Assembly: GCA_031278075.1 (NCBI GenBank)
Contig: JAITLE010000178.1
Location: forward strand, 1 to 21,314
Reading direction: 5' to 3'
DNA from: Bifidobacteriaceae bacterium
GTDB taxonomy: Bacteria > Actinomycetota > Actinomycetes > Actinomycetales > WQXJ01
Length of the DNA stretch: 21,314 bases
Below the pieces are notes generated by a model. The model made no database searches. It was given only the letters and a program-made list of their open reading frames with translations, and was not told where the DNA came from. Within the stretch, counting starts at the first letter, position 1, and each line of letters opens with the position of its first letter. The translations under genes and the position numbers were made by a program. Positions 10,639 to 19,912 of this stretch are shown in pieces.

Positions 10639-12267
10639 CTAGCCGCGGCGCCCGCTCCCCAGCAGAGATGCCGCGAACTCGCCTAGTTCACGCACCCGGA
10701 AAACCCAAAGCGATCCCAGATACAGCGCCACGATCAGCGGCCCCACCACCGCCAAGGCCGCCAACGCGTCCGGCAGCGAGGCGCCGCCGTGGCCGGGGAA
10801 ACGCCGGAGCGCCAACCAGCCCAGTCCCCCGGCCAACAGCGCGGCGCAGCCGGCGCGGGCAAGCGTCCAGGCGAGCCGGGGACCGTCCACTCCGCCCAAC
10901 CGGTCCCGGAGTGAGGACAGCCGCAGCACCGCTCCCGCCAAGAACGAGAGCGTCTGCCCCAGGCCGATCCCCGTGACCCACCAGGCCGGGGGCAACAACC
11001 AGACGCTGACCAGCGAGAAACCGGCGAACAACAACGACATCGGGATCTGGAGCGCCAGCAGGGTCCGCCCGTCCTCCAAGGCGAAAAAAACCCGTTTGAT
11101 CAGGAGCGTCATCCCGAGGGGCACCAGCCCCAGCGACATCGCGACCACCGGCCCGGTCATCGCCTCCACCTCGGCCAAGCTGACGCCGGGCTGGATAACG
11201 CGGCACAGGGGCGACGCGAGCACCACCAACAACGCGGTGAACAAGAAGCTGAACGCGCTGGTGGTCCTGATGCCGTAAGACAGGTCGGCCTTCACCTCCC
11301 GCATCCGCCCGGCCATGACGTGCTCGCTCATGCGGGTGAACAGAGCCGTCGTCAAGGAGACCGTGATCAGCGAATGGGGGATCACATAGGTGGCGAGCGC
11401 GACCGTCAGGATCGCGTTCGACGCCACCACCGCTCCGCCGGCGGCGCTCTCCGCGCCCGAGGACAGTTTGATCGCGAGCCACATCGCCCCTTGGCTGAAC
11501 ACCAGCGACAACGCCGTCCAGCCCATCATCCGGACAGCTGGGCCGAGCCCGAAGCCCCGAAAACCCCAACGCCAGCGCGGCAGCAGACCCATCCGCGCCA
11601 TGGGCGCCAACAGGATCAGCGCCTGCACCACGATCCCAAGGGTGGCCGTGCCCGCGAGCAGCGCCACCTTCGAACTGGTCCACCACGGGAGATCCAAACC
11701 CGCGCCGGCCTGCTCTTGGTAACGTCCGAACACCGCGATGAAGGCGCCGAAACCAGCCACCGAGACCAAGTTGTTCGCCGCCGGCGCCCACATCACCGTC
11801 CCAAATGCGCCACGCGCGTTGAGCACCTGGCTCCAGATGGCGTAAAGGCCGTAAAAGAACACCTGCGGGAGGCACCAATAGGCGAAGACCACGCCGAGGG
11901 CCAGTTTCTCCTCCCCGAAATCGTGGGTGAAGGCGCCAATCCAGAACGCCGCGCTGATGGTCAGGAGCACGGTCAGCGCGGCGAGCGCCAGGGTGGCGGC
12001 GGTCAGCAGCCGGTCCACGAATTCTTTGCCCTGCCCGCGCGCGAAAGCCCGCACAATCTGCGGCACCAACACAGCGTTCAGGACGCCTTCCGCCAGGATC
12101 GCGTAGAAGAAGCTGGGCAGTGTGTTGGCCGCGTCGAAAGCGTTGGCCGCACCCGTGCCCACCCCGATCGCCGCGCCGAGCAGCGCCAAGCGCACCATGC
12201 CCGCAGCCCGCGAGACCGCCGTCCCCGCGGCCATCAGGGCGGTGGAGCCGGCTATCGACCTGCTCAC
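10639..12267 (-). CDS. murJ: Lipid II flippase MurJ (MviN family)
   Basis: Polytopic membrane protein of the MOP superfamily that moves lipid-linked peptidoglycan precursor (lipid II) across the cytoplasmic membrane. The 542 residues consist almost wholly of hydrophobic segments, compatible with about 14 helices. The N-terminus carries the family pattern: alternating GTxxSRxxGMVR (15-26), then NAFDAANTLPSFFYAILAEG and VLVPQIVRAF. It starts with GTG at 12267, overlapping the DUF6049 stop by 4 bp (GTGA), which implies translational coupling. The downstream pseudokinase gene probably encodes its regulatory partner, since in mycobacteria the two are one polypeptide. No truncation or frameshift is seen. 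Confidence 0.95.
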   Translation of the reverse strand: MSRSIAGSTALMAAGTAVSRAAGMVRLALLGAAIGVGTGAANAFDAANTLPSFFYAILAEGVLNAVLVPQIVRAFARGQGKEFVDRLLTAATLALAALTVLLTISAAFWIGAFTHDFGEEKLALGVVFAYWCLPQVFFYGLYAIWSQVLNARGAFGTVMWAPAANNLVSVAGFGAFIAVFGRYQEQAGAGLDLPWWTSSKVALLAGTATLGIVVQALILLAPMARMGLLPRWRWGFRGFGLGPAVRMMGWTALSLVFSQGAMWLAIKLSSGAESAAGGAVVASNAILTVALATYVIPHSLITVSLTTALFTRMSEHVMAGRMREVKADLSYGIRTTSAFSFLFTALLVVLASPLCRVIQPGVSLAEVEAMTGPVVAMSLGLVPLGMTLLIKRVFFALEDGRTLLALQIPMSLLFAGFSLVSVWLLPPAWWVTGIGLGQTLSFLAGAVLRLSSLRDRLGGVDGPRLAWTLARAGCAALLAGGLGWLALRRFPGHGGASLPDALAALAVVGPLIVALYLGSLWVFRVRELGEFAASLLGSGRRG

Positions 12268-14447
12268 GTCCCGCCGCGCCTGTCTTCCCCGCCGACGATG
12301 CCGTGCCCGCCGTCCACGAGCCGCCCGTCTTGACCGCCGACGATGCCGTGCCCGCCGTCCACGAGCCGCCCGTCTTCCGCGTCGCCCCGGTCGCCCCGGT
12401 CGCCCCGGTCGCCCCGGTCGCGCCGGTCGCCCCGGTCGCCCCAGGCGTCGCCGTCGTCCGCGTCGGACGACCCGGCGCCCTCAGACCGCCGCTTGGCGGC
12501 GCGGCGCTTGCGCCCAGTCGAGATCACCCCGAGCACCAAGACCAGCCCAAGCAGGCATCCCACCACCGCCGTGCCGACGTTCTCCCATTCGGCCCGCACG
12601 CGCAGCGTCATGTAATACGCGCTCGTCACCGGTCGGCCAAGCTGGTCGAGCAGATCGACCCGCACGTCGAACACACCGTTGGCGAGCGCGTGGACGCCGA
12701 CCCGGGCGGTCACCGACTGCCCCGGTTTAAGGTCCAGCTCAGCTGGCGCCTCAACCCGGATGGCGTGCGCCTGCGCGGTCAAACGGACCACAAGACCACG
12801 GACCGTCACGTTCGACTGGTTCTCGACCACCACCGGCACCATGCCGTCGTCGCTGATCAGGTTCACGTCGCTGCCCGTCACCACTTGGACCGGCGGCAGC
12901 TCGGTGGCGGCTTGATTCAGCGCTGTCGTAGCCGCCCGCTCCCGCGCCGTGCCCTCGGCCACCGCGCCCGCCAGCGGTCGCAGCAGCGGCGGCAGCGCGC
13001 GCGCCAAATACGCCTCCGGCGCCTCCGTCAGCGAGGCGAACGCCAGATCGTGCCCGACCCGGTCCAACAAGGCGCTGAGGTCCGCGTGCTTCGGGCCCGG
13101 CCACCCCCGGCCGGCGGACAACTCGACGGGAGCGTCGTCGGCATCGTTCACCAACGCCGCCAACGCGGTCGATTTCACCCAAGGCGCCGCCACCAATTCC
13201 CTGAGGAGCGGGACGCCGCCGTCCGCGGGGTTCCAGTCGCGCGGCAACACCACCAACAGATCCCACGGCGTTTGGTCCAGTTGGGAGCGCAGCGCCGCGA
13301 ACGCCGAGTCGGCGAGCATCCAGTTGCGGTCAAGCGGATCGGACGACGCCGTCAACACCGCCGTGAGCCGGGCGTCGCCCACCGCGATGGCCCGGCCGGA
13401 GGCGAGGCGGTGCACCGCCCGGTTGGACGAGCTGGCGAGCTGGTCGGGGGGCGCCAGGATGAGCGCGCCGCCCGCGTCGCCCAACGCCTTGGCGGCGGCG
13501 GCGGCGACGGGTCTGGCGACCCACGCCAGGTCGGTCCTAAGCCGCGCCGTCGCGAGGTCTCCCAACGCCTCACGCGCGGCGACCGCCCCGAGGGCGTTGG
13601 CCGCGGCCAAGGCCTCGGTCGCGGCAGCGCCCTCACCGGCCAACAACGCCACGTCGACGTCCTGGTAGGGCAGCAGACTCACGGCCTTGCCCTGCTCCAA
13701 CGCGTTGCCGACATGGGCCACCAACGTGTCGCGCGAGGCTTGGTCGCGGTTCTCGGCGGCCTGCAGCAACGCCGGATCGAGCGCCCAACCGATCCACGGG
13801 TCGGTGGTCGCCGCGGCCACACGCAAGGATCGTTCCACCGCGGCGTCGCCGGACTCGCCCGACCCGGCCGTCAGGCCGGCGGTGACGGCGATCCGCACAG
13901 CGCCGGCGGTGGCCTCGGGCGGCGCGTACACGACATAGGTCCGGTCCTGGGCGATCGCCCCGATCGCGGCCGACTGCCACTCGACGGCCACACCCCTAGG
14001 CCCCCAGCCCGGCTCTTCGCCGAGCCGCCCCAGGTTCATCATCACCGGGGTGGCCGCGAGGCTGAACTCTTTGGTCTCGCCGGCGCCGATCAGTTGGGCG
14101 CCGAGCGCCTTGGCCTCGAACGTGTCGGTCTCCAACGTGTCGAGGGGCCGGCCGGTCCAGTCGCTCAACTCGTCACGCGAACCGAACGTCTCGTCGGCGA
14201 CGCGGATGACCACATCGCCCTTGATCTCGTGATCCGATGTGTTCCGGGCGATCACCGTGACCTGCATCTCCTGGTCGGGGGAGGTCAGGACCGGCGTCGC
14301 CGCGGTGATCTTCAACGAGATCGCCCCCAGGTCGTTCGCGCGCGCGGCGGGGCGCGTCGACTCCTCCAGCGCCCGCGCCGGGACGCTCGCCAAGGCGAAG
14401 ACGGCCAGCAGGGCGCAAGCGGCGCCTCGGCCGCGCCGGCCCCTCAT
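12264..14447 (-). CDS. DUF6049 family secreted/membrane protein
   Basis: Protein of 727 residues of the actinobacterial family that sits directly upstream of murJ (Rv3909 in M. tuberculosis). Function is unknown, but constant linkage to MurJ suggests a cell-envelope role. An N-terminal signal peptide (MRGRRGRGAACALLAVFALA, ending near ALEESTRP) is followed by a long extracellular part beginning with Ig-like strands (SLKITAATPVL), and by another beta-rich domain near residues 530-620. One membrane helix (about 624-644) precedes an 83-residue cytoplasmic tail. That tail is odd: a basic stretch, then seven or so RGD-type tripeptides, then RLVDGGHGIVGG twice. Start ATG 14447 overlaps the NUDIX stop by 4 bp (ATGA), and the stop overlaps the murJ start. 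Both overlaps point to one coupled operon. Confidence 0.85.
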   Translation of the reverse strand: MRGRRGRGAACALLAVFALASVPARALEESTRPAARANDLGAISLKITAATPVLTSPDQEMQVTVIARNTSDHEIKGDVVIRVADETFGSRDELSDWTGRPLDTLETDTFEAKALGAQLIGAGETKEFSLAATPVMMNLGRLGEEPGWGPRGVAVEWQSAAIGAIAQDRTYVVYAPPEATAGAVRIAVTAGLTAGSGESGDAAVERSLRVAAATTDPWIGWALDPALLQAAENRDQASRDTLVAHVGNALEQGKAVSLLPYQDVDVALLAGEGAAATEALAAANALGAVAAREALGDLATARLRTDLAWVARPVAAAAAKALGDAGGALILAPPDQLASSSNRAVHRLASGRAIAVGDARLTAVLTASSDPLDRNWMLADSAFAALRSQLDQTPWDLLVVLPRDWNPADGGVPLLRELVAAPWVKSTALAALVNDADDAPVELSAGRGWPGPKHADLSALLDRVGHDLAFASLTEAPEAYLARALPPLLRPLAGAVAEGTARERAATTALNQAATELPPVQVVTGSDVNLISDDGMVPVVVENQSNVTVRGLVVRLTAQAHAIRVEAPAELDLKPGQSVTARVGVHALANGVFDVRVDLLDQLGRPVTSAYYMTLRVRAEWENVGTAVVGCLLGLVLVLGVISTGRKRRAAKRRSEGAGSSDADDGDAWGDRGDRRDRGDRGDRGDRGDAEDGRLVDGGHGIVGGQDGRLVDGGHGIVGGEDRRGGT
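12291..12380. repeat. 45-bp direct duplication in DUF6049 3' end
   Basis: 12291-12335 and 12336-12380 are adjacent copies that are identical over their first 41 bases. On the minus strand they encode the repeated RLVDGGHGIVGG near the C-terminus. The unit is a multiple of three, so frame is kept. The near identity points to recent slippage or unequal recombination. Confidence 0.9.
12381..12443. repeat. 9-bp microrepeat coding for an RGD tract
   Basis: Seven in-frame copies of GTCGCCCCG (one with GTCGCGCCG, the last ending in CCCCA) run without a gap. On the minus strand each gives one Asp-Arg-Gly tripeptide. The tract abuts the 45-bp duplication, so the whole cytoplasmic tail of the DUF6049 protein is length-variable by slippage in steps of three residues. 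Confidence 0.92.
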
Positions 14448-14926
14448 GGGGCGCCGTCCAACAGCCGGCGCGCGATCTGCACCATGCGGCGTTCGTTGGG
14501 GTAGGCGAGGAGGTCTTTCAACTCGGTCAGCGGCACCCAGGCGGCCTCCTCGGCCTCCGAGTCCGGGTCGTTGTCGGAGGTGAGACTGCCGTCCTGGGCG
14601 GACAAGAGGTAATGGTGGACCATTTTGTGGACACGGTGGTCCTCGCCGACGAACCAGTAGTCGATGCTCCCGAGGTGCCGGATCACCTGGCCGCGGATGC
14701 CTGTCTCCTCGAGGATCTCCCGGACCGCGGCTTCCGGGGGCGTCTCACCCACCTCGACGTGACCCTTCGGCAGGCACCACTCGAGGCGCCCGGCGCGATT
14801 GCGCCGCGCTATCACAGCCGCGTGGGCCACCCCGTCGATGGCGTCCACCACCAGGCCACCCGCCGAGACCTCCTTGACCACCGGCAGCAGAGTGTCCGTC
14901 TGCTCGGTGCGGTGGTGCGAGACCAT
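14444..14926 (-). CDS. NUDIX hydrolase
   Basis: 160-residue cytoplasmic pyrophosphohydrolase of the MutT/NUDIX superfamily. The box GX5EX7REUXEEXGU is intact: Gly55, Glu61, R69-E70, E73-E74 and Gly76 (read in GHVEVGETPPE and AAVREILEETGI). The N-terminal strand EVSAGGLVVD and the CLPKGH run before the box are typical. Rv3908 (MutT4) occupies the same place next to the CCA enzyme and DUF6049 in mycobacteria; its substrate, possibly oxidised nucleotides, cannot be read here. I chose ATG 14926 because residues upstream lack family similarity and would run over the divergent CCA gene. It is the first gene of the minus-strand block and overlaps the next by 4 bp. Confidence 0.92.
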   Translation of the reverse strand: MVSHHRTEQTDTLLPVVKEVSAGGLVVDAIDGVAHAAVIARRNRAGRLEWCLPKGHVEVGETPPEAAVREILEETGIRGQVIRHLGSIDYWFVGEDHRVHKMVHHYLLSAQDGSLTSDNDPDSEAEEAAWVPLTELKDLLAYPNERRMVQIARRLLDGAP

Positions 14927-14937
14927 GCCAGTCAGCC

Positions 14938-14978
14938 TACCGAGTGGACCGCGCGCCCGCTGGGCAGTCCACTCGGTA
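14938..14978. promoter_or_regulatory. Perfect 11-bp inverted repeat in divergent NUDIX/cca gap
   Basis: TACCGAGTGGA (14938-14948) and TCCACTCGGTA (14968-14978) are perfect inverted copies around a 19-bp centre. They lie in the 64-bp gap between the divergent NUDIX start (14926) and CCA start (14991), so both promoters must fit here or nearby. Position and symmetry suggest an operator for a dimeric regulator or a structured leader shared by both transcripts. The regulator is not identified. Confidence 0.6.
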
Positions 14979-14990
14979 AGCTGTTCGGTC

Positions 14991-16466
14991 ATGTCCGACC
15001 AAGCCAAGCAGTCCCGCGCGGGGATCGGCCTGGACCGCCTGCCGCCGGGGGCGCTGGACCTGGCCAAGGCATTCGCTGACGCCGGCGGCGAACTAGCCCT
15101 GGTCGGCGGACCCGTGCGCGACGCCGTCCTGGCACGCCCGGTGCAGGATCTCGACTTCGCCACCAACCTGCCGCCGGACCAGTCCAGCGCTGTGCTGCGA
15201 CGCTGGGCGAGGAAAACCTGGGAGACCGGGCGGGCGTTCGGCACCGTGGCCGGGACCAAAGATGGGATGGTCGTCGAGGTCACAACCTATCGGACCGAAG
15301 AATACGAGCCAGGTTCGCGCAAACCCGAGGTCCGCTATGGGCAGACCATCGAAGGCGACCTGAGCCGCCGGGACTTCACAGTCAACGCGATGGCGGTGAT
15401 GCTCGCGCCCGAGGTCCGGTTCGTCGACCCGCACCACGGTTTAGACGATTTGGCGGCACGCCTGCTGCGGACACCCGCGCCAGCCACCCAATCCTTCGAC
15501 GACGACCCGCTCCGCATGATGCGCGCCGCCCGGTTCGCCGCCCAGCTCGCGTTCGACGTGGACGAATCCGTGGTCAGCGCGATGGCCGCCATGGCCGACC
15601 GGCTCCAGATCGTCAGCCGCGAACGGGTCCAAAACGAGCTCGTCAAGTTGATCCTCGCCCCTCAGCCGCGGCGCGGGCTGGAGCTCATGGTGTACACGGG
15701 CCTCGCCGACGCGGTCCTCCCGGAGCTGCCCGCGCTGCAGCTCCAGACCGACGCCGCCCACCACCACAAGGACGTGTACGCGCACAGCTTGAGCGTGCTG
15801 GAACGGGCGATGGCGCTGGAGACCGGGCCGGACGGAACAGTCCCGGGGCCGGATCTGGTGCTGAGGCTCGCGGCGCTGCTGCACGACATCGGGAAACCCG
15901 CCACCCGGCGGCTGGAAGCGGGCGGACAGGTCTCGTTCCACCACCACGAGGCGGTCGGCGCGAAACTCGCCGCGAAACGCCTCAGGGAGCTGCGCTTCGA
16001 CTCGGCGACCGTGAAGGACGTGGCCCGGCTGATCGAGCTCCACATGCGCTTCCACGGCTACGGCGAGGCGGCGTGGACCGACTCCGCGGTGCGCCGCTAT
16101 GTCGCCGACGCCGGGCCGCTGCTCGCGCGGCTGCACCGGCTGGCGCGGGCGGATTGCACCACCCAGAACGCGCGCCGGGCGGAACGGCTCTCGTTCGCCT
16201 ACGACGACCTGGAGCGCCGCATCGGCGAACTCGCCGAACAGGAGGAGCTGCGCGCGATCCGGCCGGACCTGAACGGCGACCAGATCATGGCCGCGCTGGG
16301 GATCGGGCCCGGGAAGGATGTGGGGCGGGCGTACCGTTTCCTGCTCGACCTGCGGATCGCCCAGGGCCCGCTCGACCAAGCGGCCGCGACGGCTGCGTTG
16401 CTCGCGTGGTGGGCCAACCAGACGTCCGATGCCGTGCCACAGCAGCCGGGCGCGGCCGTCAGCTGA
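14991..16466 (+). CDS. cca: CCA-adding tRNA nucleotidyltransferase
   Basis: Adds or repairs the 3'-CCA end of tRNAs using CTP and ATP. The 491 residues match the actinobacterial enzymes of about 480 (often annotated pcnA). Class II polymerase features: GGPVRD at 39-44, the metal-binding pair in DLDF (Asp53, Asp55), and RRDFTVNAMA at 126-135. An HD domain follows, with LLHDIGKP at His298-Asp299, as in other bacterial members. ATG 14991 is the start closest to homologues; no strong Shine-Dalgarno is seen, so a short-leader or leaderless message is possible. It is divergent from the NUDIX gene and convergent with the HsdR-like gene, with both stop codons inside one palindrome, TCAGCTGA. Confidence 0.93.
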   Translation: MSDQAKQSRAGIGLDRLPPGALDLAKAFADAGGELALVGGPVRDAVLARPVQDLDFATNLPPDQSSAVLRRWARKTWETGRAFGTVAGTKDGMVVEVTTYRTEEYEPGSRKPEVRYGQTIEGDLSRRDFTVNAMAVMLAPEVRFVDPHHGLDDLAARLLRTPAPATQSFDDDPLRMMRAARFAAQLAFDVDESVVSAMAAMADRLQIVSRERVQNELVKLILAPQPRRGLELMVYTGLADAVLPELPALQLQTDAAHHHKDVYAHSLSVLERAMALETGPDGTVPGPDLVLRLAALLHDIGKPATRRLEAGGQVSFHHHEAVGAKLAAKRLRELRFDSATVKDVARLIELHMRFHGYGEAAWTDSAVRRYVADAGPLLARLHRLARADCTTQNARRAERLSFAYDDLERRIGELAEQEELRAIRPDLNGDQIMAALGIGPGKDVGRAYRFLLDLRIAQGPLDQAAATAALLAWWANQTSDAVPQQPGAAVS

Positions 16467-18018
16467 GGATGGTGCGCAGGAGCTGGATGTGCATCGTGAC
16501 GGCCTGTTCAGCGCCGGTCGCGTCCCGCGCTTCCGCGATCGCCTCGAGTTCTTCGAGCCACGCCGCACGGTCCCGCGCCGCCCGGCCCAAGGAACCGGGA
16601 TAGTTGGCTAGCTGGTAGAGGCGCAGCAACTCCGCGGCGAAAGCGCGTTGATCGCGGGCCAGCTCGCGGTACTGCGCCAAACGGCGCAGCTCCACGGGGG
16701 TGAGACCGCGCTGGGGAGCGTGCGCCTCCGGGTCGCCTGCGGCGCTGGCGCCTCGGGCGCCACCCATCAGATCTCTGACCCGGTCAGGATCGGTCAGGCC
16801 ACTGCGGGCCAGGCGTTCAGACAACAGGGCCGGGTCGACCCCGTGCGGCGCCGGGCCGTCGCCGTGCGGCGCCGGGCCGTCGCCGTCCGCTGGCTCTGGT
16901 CGGGGAAGGTAGCCGTCGACGCGGGCGTGATCGCGGGTGTAGCGGTAGATCGGCCGCCCGAAGCGCTGTTCGAGGACGGACTCGGCCGCCGGCTCGGTGG
17001 CGACCACACCCAAGGCGAAGGCGTCGGGGAACTGGTCGAGCACCGCGGTCCAAGCGGTCGGGTCGAGGCTTTCGCCACCGTGCGCGAGGTTCACGACCAC
17101 CAGCCCCACCCGGCTGGGATCGAGGCTCGCGAGATCTAGCTGGGCGACGGCATCGGCCGCCGACCGGGCGTCACGAGCGTTCGTGAGGCTCCTGAGGGAC
17201 GCGCTGACCTCGCCCCAACGGAGTGTGGCGCCGAGGGGGCCCAGCGCGGTCAGGGCGGAGTCCCTGCCGTCGAGGTAGACGGCGGCGAAGCCGTTCCCGG
17301 CCGCTCCGGACCGTCCGCTCAACTCGTGGGCGACCAGCTTCGCGACCACCGCCACCGCGGTGGCCGTGGCCCTGCTCACCATCCTGAGCAGAGCCCGGCC
17401 CTCGCCCCGGTTCAGCGCCATCAGCACGCGGTTCGACGCGACAAGCTGGTAGTAACGCGGCGCCACCCCCTGAGCGCGGTCCTTGACGCCGGCGGCGTTC
17501 GCCAAGGCGGCCTCGTCGTAGCGCTGCCCCAGCAGTTCAGCGCTCCTGCCCCGCAGGTTGTGGAAGCGGGCGAACGCCCGCCAAGCCCGCGGCGGCGCTG
17601 GGAAGTCGGCCACATCGCGTGTGGTCCTGGACGCCGCCAGGTGCTCCAGGATCTCGCGGCCGTTCGTGGCATAAGCGGCGGCCGCGTCGAGCCGCACCGC
17701 TTGGCGCACGGCCCGCGGCAACGCCGCCGCCGGGTCGTGTCGACTGGCGACGGTCGCGACAACCGCGGCCGGCACCCCCGGCTGCGCCCACAGCACATAG
17801 GCGGCGAGGTCGTCCCGCGCGCCGTGGTGGTGTTTGCGCCGCTCCCCTGGCGGGGTCTCGAGCTGGCCTAAGGGCAGGTTGCGGCTGATCTGATCGCCGT
17901 GCCAGCCGGCGCGCTCCAGGAGCTGCGCCAGGCGCGCGGCGCGGGTGCCCCGTCTGGGACTGGGACGCGGCTCTGGCTCGGCCGGGGCTGACGTTCTCGC
18001 CGCTTCGTTTGCGCTCAT
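16459..18018 (-). CDS. Catalytically degenerate HsdR-like (type I restriction R subunit) protein
   Basis: Intact 519-residue frame in the style of its neighbours. By eye it follows type I restriction HsdR: LLERAGWHGDQI (33-44); AAYVLWAQPGVPAAVV (72-87), the place of the nuclease strand where HsdR reads AVVEAK but this reads AVVATV; AYATNGREILEH (115-126); PRYYQLVASNRVL (187-199), where HsdR has RYYQxxAxNR; LLRMVSRATATA (210-221), replacing the Walker A GTGKT; VGLVVVNLAH (304-313), replacing the DEAH box; and FPDAFALGVVATE (330-342) then YRYTRDHARVDGYL (358-371), parallel to FDAFxIGLTATP and YxYxxEQAVADGxL. The second helicase lobe looks missing; a GDGPAPH-repeat linker leads to a helical C-terminus (438-519). 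It is therefore predicted to lack nuclease and ATPase activity. There is no HsdM or HsdS in the window. The role is unknown; a DNA-binding relic put to new use is one reading. Confidence 0.7.
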   Translation of the reverse strand: MSANEAARTSAPAEPEPRPSPRRGTRAARLAQLLERAGWHGDQISRNLPLGQLETPPGERRKHHHGARDDLAAYVLWAQPGVPAAVVATVASRHDPAAALPRAVRQAVRLDAAAAYATNGREILEHLAASRTTRDVADFPAPPRAWRAFARFHNLRGRSAELLGQRYDEAALANAAGVKDRAQGVAPRYYQLVASNRVLMALNRGEGRALLRMVSRATATAVAVVAKLVAHELSGRSGAAGNGFAAVYLDGRDSALTALGPLGATLRWGEVSASLRSLTNARDARSAADAVAQLDLASLDPSRVGLVVVNLAHGGESLDPTAWTAVLDQFPDAFALGVVATEPAAESVLEQRFGRPIYRYTRDHARVDGYLPRPEPADGDGPAPHGDGPAPHGVDPALLSERLARSGLTDPDRVRDLMGGARGASAAGDPEAHAPQRGLTPVELRRLAQYRELARDQRAFAAELLRLYQLANYPGSLGRAARDRAAWLEELEAIAEARDATGAEQAVTMHIQLLRTILS

Positions 18019-18095
18019 GCCCCCAAGCTAGGCAAAGCGCTCATGGGCGCGGCGCGGCGCGGACGCTTGGGTCACCATGTGGGACGCGCCGGGCA

Positions 18096-19175
<1,080 letters not shown>

Positions 19176-19184
19176 TTGTGCTCC

Positions 19185-19748
19185 TTAGCTGGTGGATGTG
19201 CTCGCGGCATGGTGGCCGCGCTCCCTGTCGATCAGCCCTTGGAGCCAGTGGACCTCACGTTCCACCTGTTCAAGGGCGTGTCGCTGGAGTTCTTGGGTGT
19301 ATTCGTCGGCTGGGGCGCCACGCCGAACCGCGCCGAGCAACGCGTCGAGCCGCTCCGCCATTCGTGTGCGCCGGCCCTCGAGGATGCGTAATCTGGTGTC
19401 GGCGTCGGTTTGGGCGAATAGCGCGAAACGGACGTCGAAGTTTTCGTCTTCCCAGGTGGCCGGGCCAGCTTGGCCGAGCAGCGACTCAAGCCGGTCCGAG
19501 CCCAGCGCCGTCAGCCGGTACACGATCCGCCCCCGCCGCGCCCCTGCCGCGCTTCCGTCCTCCTCTGAGGAGGCGATCAGGGCCCGCGCCGCGAGCGTCT
19601 TGAGACACGGGTACAGCGTGCCGTAAGAGAACGGCCGCAGCATGCCAAGCATCTCGTTGAGGCGCTTGCGCAGTTGGTAACCGTGCATCGGCGCGACGTG
19701 GAGCAGCCCGAGGATGGCTAGCTCCAGCACGCTGGATCGGTTGCGCAC
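19185..19748 (-). CDS. PadR family transcriptional regulator
   Basis: 187-residue dimeric winged-helix regulator. The N-terminal PadR domain shows LELAILGLLHVAPMHGYQL and SYGTLYPCLKTL, then the wing RGRIVYRLTALG (about 74-85). A helical C-terminal part of the Vir_act_alpha_C kind (RFALFAQTDADTRLRIL onward) serves dimerisation. The start is taken as GTG 19748, with GAGG 8-10 nt upstream, since residues further up have no family similarity. It precedes ino1 by 9 bp and is transcribed with it. PadR proteins usually repress their own operon in response to a small ligand; the ligand here is unknown. Confidence 0.9.
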   Translation of the reverse strand: MRNRSSVLELAILGLLHVAPMHGYQLRKRLNEMLGMLRPFSYGTLYPCLKTLAARALIASSEEDGSAAGARRGRIVYRLTALGSDRLESLLGQAGPATWEDENFDVRFALFAQTDADTRLRILEGRRTRMAERLDALLGAVRRGAPADEYTQELQRHALEQVEREVHWLQGLIDRERGHHAASTSTS

Positions 19749-19822
19749 GTGCGGTACCTCGTTTGGGATTAGTTGGTGGCCGATGCCGTCCGGCGCCGTA
19801 GATGAGCGCCCCACGCGACGGA

Positions 19823-19862
19823 ATACATCGAAATGATACATCTGCGCGTGCCGTCGTGTCGA
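19823..19862 (-). promoter_or_regulatory. Candidate padR-ino1 promoter and direct-repeat operator
   Basis: On the minus strand TCGACA (19862-19857) and TATCAT (19838-19833) are 18 bp apart, a reasonable -35/-10 pair about 80 bases before the PadR start. Two direct copies of ATACATC (19823-19829 and 19836-19842, plus strand) lie 13 bp apart over the -10 region. Their ATGT/ACAT core resembles the core of PadR operators, though those are normally inverted repeats. Prediction only. Confidence 0.35.
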
Positions 19863-19893
19863 TGTGGTTGTCCAACCTATCGACTGTCCGTCG

Positions 19894-19912
19894 GCCGCGG
19901 CGCGGCCGCGGC
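19894..19912 (-). terminator. GC-only hairpin at the lipoprotein stop codon
   Basis: GCCGCGGC, three bases, GCCGCGGC forms an 8-bp stem with a 3-nt loop touching the stop codon of the lipoprotein gene. No T-tract follows. Each arm is itself palindromic, so it also reads as a direct repeat. It separates the lipoprotein from the padR promoter and could act as a terminator of the T-less type common in GC-rich actinobacteria. Confidence 0.4.

Noticed and set aside
12381..12443. RGD motifs as cell-adhesion signals
   Set aside because: They lie after the only C-terminal membrane helix and are predicted to be cytoplasmic; they result from a 9-bp microrepeat.
12120..14504. 794-codon plus-strand open frame opposite the DUF6049 gene
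   Set aside because: It is Arg/His/Gln-rich with no domain and is opposite a gene with signal peptide, membrane helix and operon overlaps.
14620..14640. DnaA-box-like TTGTGGACAC
   Set aside because: A single near-match within the NUDIX coding sequence, with no cluster, so there is no case for an origin.
14927..15283. N-terminal extension of the NUDIX protein to 279 residues
   Set aside because: It would run antisense through the start of cca, and the added residues show no similarity to NUDIX proteins.
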